Shown: positions 22,901 through 31,904, numbered from the stretch's first letter. The stretch is DNA of 64,000 nt from Brasenia schreberi (GCA_036023115.1 JAYKKT010000089.1:10814001-10878000); one strand, 5' to 3'. Notes: generated from the sequence alone by a model not told the origin. Numbers and translations are program-made.

Positions 22901-24691
22901 CACTCCTTTTCTAGTTGGAAACTGCGGTAGAATCATGAAAAAATGCCCTAATTATGGAGATTAGGCTTTGATATCATATGTTGGTAAACAACCCAAAACA
23001 TAAAAATATCAAAAACATGCAAGGGAGCAACGCCTCCCTCTTGTGCAGCTGTCCGCTCTCTCTCTTTATTTCACTTAAAGAAAAGATTACAATTAGGGTT
23101 AATATATATAATGGTTTATAATTTGAAAGACTAATTTACTCCTAATAAGTAAAAGAGATGACGTACGTTTCCTGATCCAATATGTAAAAGAGTTAATTGT
23201 CTCCAACAAGCCCTACTATGCTTTGATTTACATATAAAAGCATAATATCGATGCATAATAAACACATTAGAAACGGCAGGAAAAATTGACAGAAACATGG
23301 ATCGTTTAGGATATCAACACTTCTAGTTCTGGAATTCTTTGCAAATGGATGCCCAATTCACTTATCTTGGTTGCAGATACGCAAGTTGGAGGATGAATAT
23401 TCCTGAACTGAATTAAAATATCGCTTAAACCTTTGGTGTTCATTCTCTCTATATTTTTTCGCTAACTTGGTTAGGGGTTTTATGGTTTGTGCAGGAAATG
23501 AATACATTGTATCGATTCTGGTCCTACTTCTTGCGAGATCATTTTAATCGCTCCATGTACAACGAATTTCGGAAGTTAGCACTAGAAGATGCAGTTGCTA
23601 ATTACAATTATGGAGCTGAGTGCCTTTTCAGGTTTTATAGGTACTCTCTGTGTGTGTGCGTGCGCTTGCGCTTGCAATGCATGCATATATGTGAGATTAA
23701 ATGTCCCTCCATCACTTCAGCTTTAGTTAGATATGCTTTCATCAATCTGTGTTGTGCTTTCATGATCTGATCTACGAACATTGTCAAGGATGTGATTGTA
23801 TTATTGCCAATTTGTCACAAAGAATGTGGATTGTGATAATTGAATTTTCACATTTGTCTGTTTCAGTTATGGATTGGAGAAGAAATTCAAAGGAGGGCTC
23901 TACAACGATTTTGAAAAACTGACGCTTCACTTCTACCACAAGGGGAATCTTTATGGCCTTGAGAAGTATTGGTAATGATTATCATAACTCTTGTCAGTGC
24001 GTGCTCTTCCTTGTATACGGTTTTTGAAGTTTTAAATTTTAATATCACAACATGTACGGCTTAATGGCTGAATGTTCAGAATGTGTTCAGGTGCTGGGCC
24101 TAAGCCCAGACTCCGAGCCAAGTTTCCTTACGGAGAACCTTATTGGATCGCCAAACACGCTCCACGAAACCATGATTTCTGTCGAGGCATCAAGTCATAT
24201 TGCCCTCTTTGCTTTTCCAAATGTTGTCATGTTCTATTTTATCACCTCAGCATGCTCAAGGGTCTTGTTTGCTTTTGCGCATCAATTGGTTCGTACTAAA
24301 CCTGTGTCTACTGACACTTCGTGTCAATGGGGCAAAAAGGTAGCCTGTCAAGGGCACGCAATTATTCTTGGCCCTTGATTTCATCTGAATCTGAATATAA
24401 ATCTTATCTTCAAGGAATTCTCATTTGGACAATGACTTGAGTGGTATCTTGAAACGTTTCAGGGCATTTCACCATTTCCGCAAGGACAAGAGGTCCCTGA
24501 AGATGCACCCTGAGCTGGAGAAGTTGCTAAGAGAAGAGTTCCGTTCCTTGGCGGATTTCAAATCTAGGTTCAAGGCAACAAAAGAGTCTACCGTTAATGG
24601 CACTTCCATGAATGACAGAGATGGCCGCGAATCTCTGGGGCCGTCCGAAGGCACAAGTGGCATCGGCGTGGTGGGGGAGCTAGGAGAGTAA
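4915..24691 (+). CDS. LARP1: La-related protein 1 (LARP1), 14 coding exons
   Basis: Exons: 4915-5259, 6663-7200, 7373-7592, 7735-7825, 7972-8043, 8156-8871, 12855-12927, 14030-14125, 14219-14550, 14650-14808, 14939-15002, 23495-23640, 23867-23971, 24463-24691. They are bounded by GT-AG, phases agree at each joint, and the sum is 3186 nt (1061 aa plus stop). Residues 317-327 are a run of 11 prolines. The La motif is about 355-425 (QIEYYF then SAENL across the exon 3/4 joint, then [11 protein letters not shown]). A Ser/acid-rich linker follows, then QRLFPG and [15 protein letters not shown] (about 789-825), and a DM15 region of about 865-990 with [23 protein letters not shown] and YGLEKKF. In the family, DM15 binds the mRNA cap and TOP motif, and plant LARP1 also acts in mRNA decay under heat; it is cytoplasmic. 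The neighbouring introns carry RTE and Copia insertions, but all coding exons look intact. Arabidopsis LARP1a is shorter. Identity is very secure; the first exon rests on the open frame and its splice phase. Confidence 0.93.
5750..6090 (-). mobile_element. RTE LINE 3' relic in LARP1 intron 1
   Basis: Diverged minus-oriented copy of the RTE tail and C-terminal ORF: GGCCTTTTCCCATACTA, GGAGTCGGCTACATGGATTC, AGTTAACTC, ATCATTCTTTATTG, then at 6040-6080 the block GACCACTCATCCATCTGAGC. It contains many frameshifts and deletions. Confidence 0.8.
9147..12440 (-). mobile_element. Full-length RTE-clade LINE in LARP1 intron 6
   Basis: A 3294-bp non-LTR retrotransposon lies opposite to LARP1. It is flanked by a perfect 16-bp TSD (TGTTAGATTGCTTTTT at 9131-9146 and 12441-12456). 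Read on the minus strand it has a leader of about 350 bp (12092-12440), one long reading frame (12091-9191) for apurinic-type endonuclease plus reverse transcriptase, a 3' UTR of about 20 nt and a microsatellite-like tail of TTG/TTTG units. The absence of an ORF1 and RNase H, the short 3' UTR and the non-poly(A) tail fit the RTE clade. The element supplies most of the 4-kb intron. Confidence 0.95.
9191..12091 (-). pseudogene. RTE endonuclease-reverse transcriptase ORF, with three in-frame stops
   Basis: The frame is continuous over 967 codons. The N-terminal endonuclease has [35 protein letters not shown] and GGDLNGHVG. The reverse transcriptase follows (about 10800-9540) with [55 protein letters not shown] and the catalytic MLFADDIVL. 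The C-terminal end reads [17 protein letters not shown]. Three stops in this same frame break it: at 11759-11761, 11087-11089 and 9542-9544. There are no frameshifts, so the copy is young. The 11087 stop is shared with the second RTE copy at 17847-17849. Confidence 0.92.
12928..14029 (+). other. LARP1 intron 7
   Basis: Intron of 1.1 kb between the exon ending in QRLVIVTQ and the exon beginning NIRDDKHD. It contains a short (ATGT)n run at about 13478-13501 and no recognised element. Confidence 0.6.
15394..15686 (-). repeat. Copia 3' LTR (293 bp)
   Basis: Begins TGTTGGTAAAC and ends TCTCCAACA. It carries a perfect palindrome with 12-bp arms at 15606-15617 and 15621-15632 (CTATTGGATCAG). The partner LTR at 22979 lacks one arm of this palindrome and about 60 bp in total. 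Confidence 0.85.
15920..18583 (-). mobile_element. 5'-truncated RTE LINE inserted in the Copia element
   Basis: This 2664-bp second RTE copy is closely similar to 9147-12440 and in the same orientation. It is flanked by a perfect 16-bp TSD (GAAGAGCTACCTTACT at 15904-15919 and 18584-18599). It lacks the leader and the first part of the endonuclease, the usual result of incomplete reverse transcription. It has a (TTG)n tail at 15920-15940. Confidence 0.95.
15955..18583 (-). pseudogene. Truncated RTE endonuclease-reverse transcriptase ORF
   Basis: Same protein as 9191-12091 without its N-terminus. The catalytic MLFADDIVL is present (about 16735). It is broken by a 1-nt deletion near 16441, stops near 17205-17280, a frameshift near 18220 and the shared TGA at 17847-17849. 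It has more lesions than the intron 6 copy. Confidence 0.9.
18750..22119 (-). pseudogene. Copia gag-pol remnants
   Basis: Read right to left: a gag-like stretch (21904-22119) with no intact zinc knuckle, a protease/gag-pre-integrase region (21437-21832, [12 protein letters not shown]), a short integrase-like part (20053-20346), reverse transcriptase (19319-19558: [29 protein letters not shown]) and RNase H (18750-19010: [31 protein letters not shown]). Frames are separated by stops and frameshifts. The region is also split by the RTE-derived insertion at 21267-21462. Confidence 0.85.
21267..21462 (+). mobile_element. RTE-derived mini-element in the Copia element
   Basis: 196 bp made only of RTE ends. 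The first half (AACTCCACCTATGTAAGGAA, then CCCTTGCATGGCCGGTCCCA, GTTAGGCTTCCGACAGCCA, AAAACTTTGTCGGACTT) matches the leader of the full-length RTE. The second half (CAAAGAATCCATGTA, CTAGTATGGGAAAAGGCTTA, then TTG/TAG repeats) matches the RTE tail. It is flanked by a perfect 15-bp TSD, CACAATCCAAGTCCT (21252-21266 and 21463-21477). Confidence 0.92.
22979..23208 (-). repeat. Copia 5' LTR (230 bp, internally deleted)
   Basis: Partner of 15394-15686. It shares CATAAAAATATCAAAAACATG, GCCTCCCTCTTGTGCAGC and TTTATTTCACTTAAAGAA, and ends in TCTCCAACA, but lacks two internal blocks. Confidence 0.85.
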
Positions 24692-24890
24692 CTGGTGCTG
24701 CAAAAGCCAAGTCTGAAAGGGGGACTTGATTTTTGAATCATTCCGATGCTTTTTCCTACTCTTTTTGTAAAAGTCCTCACAATTTGTTTTGCTTTGGAGT
24801 TTATGGTTCCCCTCGGCTTCATTGTATATAAGAATAATGTTGGAATGAACGATCGGATTTGATTAATAACAGATTTAAATTCAATCACTT
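24692..24890 (+). other. LARP1 3' UTR (approximate)
   Basis: Sequence after the LARP1 stop, T-rich with TTTTTGTAAAAG and a TGTATATAAGAATAATG stretch near 24822-24840 that could serve as polyadenylation signals. The end is estimated. Confidence 0.4.
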
Positions 24891-24899
24891 CAAGTTCGA

Positions 24900-25360
24900 A
24901 CCTTTCATGTTAATGATAAAAACCATCTTGTGGTAAAGCAGGTGAGCAGGGTTCATTTCAAGACAGGGAGGTCAAGTCGCAGGGTTATTAATGGTAAAGC
25001 AGGTGTTTTCGTGTAAAAACCATCTTGTGGTACCTGTTTTCCAGTTGGGAGTGACATCAATGATAAAAAAAAGTGTCAATAATAAAAAAGAGAGAAAACA
25101 GTTTCAATGATAAAAAAGAGCCAAAAGACAAAATAGTTTATGAAGATTTGAATATATAGAAAGACAGTAACAAAAAGATTTGAAAGAAATTAATTAAAAA
25201 AATAATAAAAATGATCTAACTTATGCTAGTTTTATAGGAACTGAAACTCAACAAGCATAACTTGCTGCTAAGTTCACGCATCTATTAATGACGTCGGAGA
25301 ACCATATGACATTGCTCTCGTGTCGTCGTGTCATTCTGTGTCTTCTTGCGGTGATACGCC
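24900..25360. other. LARP1-UBA2 intergenic stretch
   Basis: Contains short repeated phrases (AAAAACCATCTTGTGGTA twice, TCAATGATAAAAAAGA-type units three times between 25050 and 25125) and an A-rich tract. No gene seen. The UBA2 promoter should lie at its right end or between 25300 and 25600. Confidence 0.4.
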
Positions 25361-25559
25361 TTGATGAGGTTAATTCCTTTTTCTTTTTACAAGTCTGTTG
25401 CACACCTCAGCTATCGAATTCATAACCTTGGACTTGTGAGTTCAACCCTCTTCGTGCGTAATGAGGAAGTAACACCCTGGGGCAAAATAGTCAAGGAAAG
25501 ACCTCCCTGGTGCACCACGAAGCTCACCAGTCGTCGTTACTCGTGGGATCACCAAAATA

Positions 25560-25621
25560 TAGGTCGAAACCTAACCCTAGTTTGATAATTCCTCTCTCTC
25601 TCGCGTGACTTCCTACCGTTC
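25560..25621 (+). promoter_or_regulatory. UBA2 5' leader with CT repeat
   Basis: A CTCTCTCTCTC tract at 25590-25602 directly precedes the start codon context CGTTCATGG. CCTAACCCTAG at 25570-25580 resembles a diverged telo-box. The transcription start is not determined. Confidence 0.4.
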
Positions 25622-26971
25622 ATGGCGAAGAAGCGAAAGGCGGAGACAAAGCCCACGGAGGAGCCCGAAGAGCCGGTGAATGAATCACAGGATGTTCCGG
25701 TGAGCCAGGACGCTGAGGAAGTCGATCAAGTCGCTGCCTCGCAGGACGAGGTCGGGGGCGAGGACGGGAAGGAGGAAGAAAGTGAAGACAGATCAGGAGA
25801 AGGGGACGGATCAGAAGAAGAGGACGACTCCGACGATGTCCGGAAGCTTCTGGAGCCCTTCGGTAAGGACCAGCTAATGGATCTCCTCCGCGATGCGGCC
25901 GTCAAGCATCCCGACGTCCTAGATGGCATCAACAAGATCGCCGATGTCGATACGGCTCATCGCAAGATCTTCGTCCACGGCCTCGGTTGGGACACCACGG
26001 CCGAGACCTTGACGGCCTTCTTCAAGAAGTACGGCGAGATCGAAGACTGCAACGCCGTTATGGACAAGGCGACGGGAAAGTCGAAGGGCTACGGGTTCGT
26101 CCTCTTCAAGCACCGGTCCGGCGCCCAGAAGGCGCTCAAGCAGCCGCAGAAGAAGATCGGAAGCCGCATGACTGCATGCCAGCTTGCCTCCGCGGGGCCG
26201 GTGCCGGCTACACCTCCGGTTTCCGAGTACACGCAGAGGAAGATCTACGTGAGCAACGTCTCTGCGGACATCGATCCGCAGAGACTGCTTCAGTTCTTCA
26301 GCAAGTATGGCGAGATCGTGGAGGGTCCGCTTGGCCTGAACAAGCAGACAGGGAAGCCGAAGGGCTTCACTCTCTTTGTCTATAAGACGATCGAGAGTGC
26401 GAAGAAGGCGCTGGAGGACCCGCACAAGAACTTCGAGGGGCATGTCTTGCATTGCCAGAAGGCGATCGATGGTCCGAAGCCGTGGAAGCCGAATTACCAG
26501 GGCGCAAGTCATTCCGGTTTCCGTAAGAATGATAACGCCACCGGAGGACTTCTGCACGGGGCGGGCATCGGCCCAGGTGGGGGTGGACATCTGATGGATG
26601 GTGGAAGTTTAGGGTTTAACCAGGCAGTCGTCCCTGCGGCAGATCCGGTGCCGCTCAACCCGGCACTTGGCCAGGCTTTGACAGCGCTTTTGACGACCCA
26701 AGGTGCAGGAATCGGCTTGACAAATGTTCTTGCTTCATTAAACCCAGCGCTCAATCCGAGCTTGGCCTCCGCTTTCAACCAGACGGTCCCAGCTCCATTG
26801 GCACCAAATGCTGCTCACGGAACGGGAGGATATGGTGGCCAGCCTGGGGGTGGTGCAAATGTGTACGGAAACCAGACACTTCCGTATCAGAACGCTGCAC
26901 AATCATCCGGGGGGAGATGGCCACCAGCAGGAGCTGCTATGGGCAGTGTGCCACCTTACTTGGGGCACTAG
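25622..26971 (+). CDS. UBA2-like protein with two RRMs (UBP1-associated protein 2)
   Basis: 449 aa in one exon. The basic start MAKKRKAE resembles a nuclear signal. An acidic Glu/Asp/Ser region follows (about 15-75), then RRM1 (about 114-190; RNP2-type KIFVHGL, RNP1 KGYGFVLF) and RRM2 (about 206-283; KIYVSNV, KGFTLFVY). The C-terminal tail is rich in Gly, Pro, Asn and Ala. UBA2 proteins are nuclear, bind U-rich 3' UTRs and, with UBP1, are linked to mRNA stabilisation and to ABA and wound responses; that is family knowledge. Length is close to Arabidopsis UBA2a-c. The coding region is much more GC-rich than its surroundings. TAG is followed at once by GTAAGC, a good splice donor. I cannot say which of UBA2a/b/c it matches best. 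Confidence 0.93.
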   Translation: MAKKRKAETKPTEEPEEPVNESQDVPVSQDAEEVDQVAASQDEVGGEDGKEEESEDRSGEGDGSEEEDDSDDVRKLLEPFGKDQLMDLLRDAAVKHPDVLDGINKIADVDTAHRKIFVHGLGWDTTAETLTAFFKKYGEIEDCNAVMDKATGKSKGYGFVLFKHRSGAQKALKQPQKKIGSRMTACQLASAGPVPATPPVSEYTQRKIYVSNVSADIDPQRLLQFFSKYGEIVEGPLGLNKQTGKPKGFTLFVYKTIESAKKALEDPHKNFEGHVLHCQKAIDGPKPWKPNYQGASHSGFRKNDNATGGLLHGAGIGPGGGGHLMDGGSLGFNQAVVPAADPVPLNPALGQALTALLTTQGAGIGLTNVLASLNPALNPSLASAFNQTVPAPLAPNAAHGTGGYGGQPGGGANVYGNQTLPYQNAAQSSGGRWPPAGAAMGSVPPYLGH

Positions 26972-27454
26972 GTAAGCACTGCCCTCTAAGTTGATTTCTT
27001 TCAGAAGCGCAAAGTATAGCATTAGTCTTGGATGCTGTTTTGTTCCGCTCAGACACACACGGTGGGCATGTGATATGCTTGTATATTGGGGTACATTCTT
27101 TCCTGTACTTGTTTTGCTATTTTCTGCTACTTTTAATATCACACAGCTAATGGTGAACGTTTTCATCGTGATGATTAGAGAAGTGTTGATAGGAGTGATA
27201 TTCATACTTGGACTGGACTCCCTAAATTACCTTTGAGGAAGCCGCCTATATCTAGTTTGTGGGGCCATATGGGGTGAATACTACTGGACGCTTGCCTTCT
27301 CTTAAATATTGGTAGTTGTGATGCCTTATTTTTTAATATGAGTTGTTCTCTACACACCCACATATTACATGCATTAAGGATTTTGAGTTGAGCTAGATAC
27401 TCTAGAGTTGGACAGTCAATCACCAACATGCGCAAAAGTTTCCGTGACAATAAA

Positions 27455-28045
27455 AATGCAGATATGGATGAGTTATATTACAATCTTATCTAACGAGATC
27501 ATCATAGACCAATTGGGAATGATACCATATTACGGTTATTACCAATATATGATAAAATAAGAGAAAATCATGTAAGATGGTTTGAACATGTGGAAAGATA
27601 CCAAACGAAGCTCCATTAAGGTTGAGAAACTATACGGTGAATATGGAACAGGAAGACTATAAAAATGGTGGAAGAAAATATTAAAGAATGATCTTGTTTT
27701 TGTTGGGATAAGCGTTAGCATGGCCAACTCCGCCCATGTAAGGGATCACCCTTGCATGGCCGGTCCCAAGCCCGGATGAAGGAGGAGGGTTGCGTTAGGC
27801 TTGTGACAGCCAGCGTAAAACTTTGTCGGACTTATCTACTATGGATTCTACAAATTATGATAGGATTATGTAGAAACAAAGAATACATGTAGCCGATCCA
27901 TCTAGTATGGAAAAAGGCTTTGTTGTTGTTGTAGTTGTAAGTGTTAGCATGGCCCCCGATTGAACTCTATGGAAACAAAGAATTCATGAATCCATGTAGC
28001 CAACTCCACCTAGGATGGGAAAATGCTTTGTTGTTGTTGCTGTTG
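27455..28045 (+). mobile_element. RTE LINE 3' relic, split by a mini-element
   Basis: Plus-oriented, strongly diverged RTE C-terminal ORF and tail (GATGAGTTATAT, TAAGATGGTTTGAACATGTG, TTAAAGAATGATC, then after the insertion GAAACAAAGAATTCATG and GATGGGAAAATGC with TTGTTGTTG). It is interrupted by the element at 27726-27938. Confidence 0.82.
27726..27938 (+). mobile_element. RTE-derived mini-element inserted in an RTE relic
   Basis: 213 bp. It begins AACTCCGCCCATGTAAGGGA and carries the RTE leader blocks (CCCTTGCATGGCCGGTCCCA, AAGGAGGAGGGTTG, AAAACTTTGTCGGACTTA), then passes directly to the RTE tail (AACAAAGAATACATGTAGCC, CTAGTATGGAAAAAGGC, TTGTTGTTGTAGTTG). TSDs are AAGCGTTAGCATGGCC (27710-27725) and AAGTGTTAGCATGGCC (27939-27954), 15 of 16 identical. 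Confidence 0.92.
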
Positions 28046-28079
28046 ATACTCTACAGTTCTTATTCATTTTCGTTTTCTG

Positions 28080-28442
28080 AGGCTATAAACACTTTCACTC
28101 AAATTGGATATTTAAGTGGGTTTCCTGTTGTGCATAAACACAATCCCTACATACGAAAAGCATTGTTACTTGCATTAATTTTCAAATAATTCCCAAACTT
28201 TGTTGAATACCTGGTTTGTGTTATATGACAATGATGGTATCCTTTGTCCTTCTTCATAGGTGGGCTATAAACACTTCCACTCACATTGAACATTTAAGTG
28301 GGTTTCCTGTTGTGCATAACCGAAATCCCTACTGATGAAATGCATTGTTACTTGCATTATTTTTCAATTAATTCCCAAACTTTGATGAAGATTGGTTTGT
28401 GTTATATGACAATGATGGTATCCTTTGTACTTCTTCATAGGT
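28080..28442 (+). repeat. Two-copy tandem repeat, period 182 bp
   Basis: Copies 28080-28261 and 28262-28442 share GGCTATAAACACTTTCACTC, AAGTGGGTTTCCTGTTGTGC, GCATTGTTACTTGCATTA and AATGATGGTATCCTTTGT, and each ends in CTTCTTCATAGGTGG. The repeated TTCTTCATAGG looks like a splice acceptor, so the duplication also duplicates a possible acceptor. Confidence 0.9.
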
Positions 28443-28470
28443 GGCTGTTGTCTCATTGATGAGGTACTCT

Positions 28471-28692
28471 ATCTTTTGTTCAAAAGAATGAAACTTTGAC
28501 TAAATATTTTACATTTGGGATAGGGATTGTACTGCAGTTAATATTCCTGGTATAATTCTTTTATGGTATATTGCCATGCTTATTCTTTGTTTAAAAGGAT
28601 GCAACTTTGACTGAATATTTTACTTTTTGCTTAGTGATTGTAGTGCACCTTATGTTCCTGTTATAGTTCTTATATGCTACATTGTCATGCTT
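28471..28692 (+). repeat. Two-copy tandem repeat, period 111 bp
   Basis: Copies 28471-28581 and 28582-28692 share AAACTTTGACTAAATATTTTAC, GTGATTGTA-type and TATTGCCATGCTT-type blocks with moderate divergence. A second, independent duplication directly downstream of the 182-bp one. Confidence 0.75.
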
Positions 28693-29611
28693 TGGACACA
28701 AACATGCTGAATTATTCTTCTAAAGTACACATGGCAGGGTTTCACCTTTGGGTAGGAAGGTGGTGGATCTAACGAGTTTCTGGTAAAATATACCTTTATT
28801 AGATCATGAGAGAGCTGTGGTCAGGTATATCACTGTGTAACATCCACACAGTCAACATGATTCAAGTGGGACACAGAATGTAGTGCAGTTTAGATTATGA
28901 CATTATAGTAACCATACTTTAAAAGTAAATTACTTTTTGAAGGGGTGTTTCTTATGTCAGCACTTAGCAACAGTGAAAGTTACACATTTCGGTTTTACTG
29001 CTTATGAACAATTCCAAATGGTTTCTGTGGAAAAACATGAATGTTTGGGGCCCTATTTGACTTTCATTAGTGATGATAAGTGTTCATAAAAGGTGGAATG
29101 CGTGGAGAAAATCAGAACTGTCTGGATCAAGAGATGCCCTATGGTTGTGCGCCTTTTCTTTTGAAATGGACATACATACCGAAGGAAGATGGGCATGCTT
29201 TGTAACTTTTCAAACACAGACAGAATTTTCAGGTTCAAGATATTCTGTTTTGCTATGCATCTAATGATTTACTTATTTCTTGAATTGAAACGTAGCTATT
29301 CTTGAAGAAAAGTCGTGTTGCATTTTCTGGTTTTAATTTTTTAATACAATTATAAATAGAAACGCTTTCATGTTTACATGTTTTCCATTAAGCAGTTTCA
29401 GCTCTAAAATTTCCTGTGAAATGTGTCCATTCTTAATCTTTTTAGTTAGATTATGTGGATGGTGGCAGCAAATTAGTATTTCATTCATATGATTTCATGG
29501 CTGGAGTCTCTAGAGCTTGACATTTGATGCTTGAAAATGTAGTTTTGCAACTGTTTCTGCATTTGTGAAATCTATAGGCCCACCATACCTGAACTTTGTC
29601 TGCACCCTAAG

Positions 29612-29720
29612 TGATAGCTAACCTGGCTAGGGGCCTCAACTCACCTGTTGCAGATTGTGAGTTAAATACCTGGGGTGTGCATATCTGGGTTTGGCCTTCC
29701 CACTTGTAACCAAAAGAAAG
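29612..29720 (+). repeat. SINE family II copy
   Basis: tRNA-derived layout: GTGATAGCTAACCTGGCTAG (box-A side), GATTGTGAGTTAAATACCTGG (box-B side), then GGTTTGGCCTTCCCACTTGTA and an A-rich end. Related to copies at 41712, 42547 and 60000. Confidence 0.6.
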
Positions 29721-31093
29721 GGAAAACAAAAACTGAACTTTGTCATAGCTACCTGATTGCAAAATGCTGTATCAAATATTTCTGCTAAATGTTTAAAATA
29801 ATGATGATTTCAATCTCTGGAAGCAGCAATTTATGATATCTTATTTCTAAATCATAAATTTGTTTAATTAGTTCTTTTACACCATGTGGAATTTCTTGTT
29901 GTGTTAAGAAACAAGGAACTATCTTTTATAAAATTGCTGCTTTATTTTTTTATTCATTGTGCAGATCTGTCATGGGTGTTCGGATCCCTAAATTTTTGGG
30001 CAGATGATTCTCCTCAAGTTTCTGATCTCGTGCCTTCATGAAAATGCGACTTTTATTGCTTCTGATGAAGCACAACTGGTGTAATGAGAGATTTGGAATT
30101 TAGGCGTGTTATAGCCTTTTGATAAAGGACCTCTGGTATTTTTACCTATGAAGTATGAAGTTTACTAAACACCATATAAATTAGTTTTCAGTTTAAGAAT
30201 CTTCAGATTTAGATTTTAGTATTTCAGACCTTTAAAAAGTGGTTTCAGTTTCAGTTGCTTCATGATGCGATGCGGGGTTATTTGTGTTTGTATTCACACA
30301 TGATTTTGACCTTCTATCTGGTCCTTACTTTGATAATTTTCCATTTCGGCATACATTTCTTTCATGGTTTTGATATTAATGTGTGCATGTTGCTACTGGC
30401 AGTAGACTTCGCGGATACATATTCTAGTAGCGGGATGTAGAAAATGTGGATGTACATGCAGGGTCTTGGCCTGATGTGAAGTGGCTATTGATTCATTATG
30501 CTTCTTCCTGGATTTGTTTATTAGCATCCTTCTTACCATCATTGCAGGTTGTTTCCGTTGCAGCTCAATGTAGTGCTTATTGATGAAATAGCTTGGAATT
30601 TTTGTTTCCATTGCAGGTTGTTTATTTGGAGACTTTGCAAGTAAAATAATATCTTTTGTGTGGTTATTTTGGAAAAACACTCCTTTTTCTATTGTTCTAC
30701 ATGACAAATGATTTACTTCAAGATTGAAAAAGTATTTTGAAATCTCCTTTGCTCCATGAGTTTCTAATGCTCTCAACTTTTGTTGAGTAGATGCACAAAT
30801 AATGGTCTAAATTTTCTAGCATCCATTCTTGTGGCTTCACTCGATCATAACTGAATCCAGTAATTGGATAAGAAATTTATGATGTACGAGTTTGAGCCAT
30901 TTTGGTCTTTCTGAGTCCAACTTTCCTGATCAACTGCTGCATTCAGTTCTTCTGGCATCTGCTTGCTTGAGAACTTGTCAGATGCATATCTGTTGCAAGT
31001 TCCGCATACATCTCTTTGAAAGGTTTCTGCATACTGCTCAAGACTTGTTTTTGCAGAAAATTGATTTGCTTTGTCGTATATTGTGATACACTA

Positions 31094-31099
<6 letters not shown>

Positions 31100-31156
<57 letters not shown>

Positions 31157-31190
31157 CATATATATATGTATATGTATGTATGTGTCTATG
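31100..31190. repeat. (CA)n(TA)n microsatellite with ATGT tail
   Basis: About 33 bp of CA repeats, then TA repeats and degenerate ATGT units to about 31187. Confidence 0.97.
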
Positions 31191-31781
31191 TCTCTTGGAA
31201 GAGGACGAATAATTATGGAACTTGGTTTGTTGGAAGAGGACGAGTTTTGACAATTTTAAGGCACCTTTAACCTGCAAGCGGAGTTCTCTGAGGGCTCCCA
31301 TATAGTCAGTGGTTTCCCAAAATTTATTTATCATTAAATTTATAATGGAAAGATTATCAGCCTTCTGTTTCTCTGAACTTGAGCTTCAGATGCAACTCTG
31401 TTTTATAAAGAACTAAGATGATACATGGTCTGGAAAAATGGGTTAGTGGTTGGTTGAAGATGTTTGGGTTCATAGCTGCTGTCATTGGTGAACTTTGTAA
31501 AAAGACAGCCCTGCTTGGGCTTGCTTGTATTTAGTGCTTCCAAACAATGGATAGCATCTTCCGGATGTATTTATATGTCCGAATATGTGGGCGGTTAATC
31601 CTTGGGGTTGCAATGCTGGTAACCAGTATTGGTGGGTGCAAGATGATTGTCGGTGGTGGGTAATCGCCTTGGTGATTCTTATGATACGTTGTGGTAGCGA
31701 TGGATGAGCAGAAGATGGTTGGTGGTGGGTTGCAGCTCAGTTCCTTATGGTAGTGGTGGCTGTATTGCCAAGTTGCTAATG

Positions 31782-31904
31782 TTTTTTTTTTTGGTTAGAA
31801 GAGGAGGACGAAGCCCAACGCACCTGCACATGCACACTCCGGGAGTTGAACTCCCCACCTTAACAATGGTGCTAGAGTGCCCTGCTGTTGAGCTAATGCT
31901 TTGG
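31782..31904 (-). repeat. SINE family I copy
   Basis: On the minus strand: TTAGCTCAACAGCAGGG (box A), CACTCTAGCACCATTG, GGTGGGGAGTTCAACTCCC (box B), GTGTGCATG, GGGCTTCGTCCTCCTCTTC, and a run of A. Near full length. Confidence 0.8.

Larger units (their letters stand above)
15394..23208 (-). mobile_element. Degenerate Ty1/Copia LTR retrotransposon in LARP1 intron 11
   Basis: Related LTRs (TGTTGG...CCAACA) bound 7815 bp. Removing the two nested insertions leaves about 4.9 kb, normal for Copia. On the minus strand the order is 5' LTR (22979-23208), a decayed tRNA-Met-type primer site (TATGATATCAAAGC, about 22965-22978), gag, integrase, reverse transcriptase, RNase H, a purine-rich tract TTTGAGGGGGCA, then the 3' LTR (15394-15686). 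No 5-bp TSD was found, and the internal frame is broken throughout, so the insertion is old. Confidence 0.88.
26972..29964 (+). other. Likely 3'-UTR intron(s) of the UBA2 gene
   Basis: The base after the stop codon starts a consensus donor (GTAAGC). A good acceptor (ATTCATTGTGCAG) lies at 29952-29964, before a T-rich segment; intermediate acceptors such as TTCTTCATAG (28431-28440) also exist. Arabidopsis UBA2 genes carry introns after the stop, so this is plausible, but exon limits are not resolved here. The region hosts an RTE relic, a mini-element and tandem duplications. Confidence 0.4.

Noticed and set aside
24052..24378. 108-aa open frame in LARP1 intron 13
   Set aside because: No motif, lies wholly within a correctly bounded intron. 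Somewhat GC-rich with a TGGGCC..GGCCCA-like palindrome but no element ends.
25919..26590. 223-aa minus-strand frame opposite UBA2
   Set aside because: Antisense shadow of the GC-rich UBA2 exon, whose RRM motifs are unmistakable on the plus strand.
28080..28442. CRISPR-like or satellite array
   Set aside because: Only two long diverged copies; this is a plant tandem duplication.
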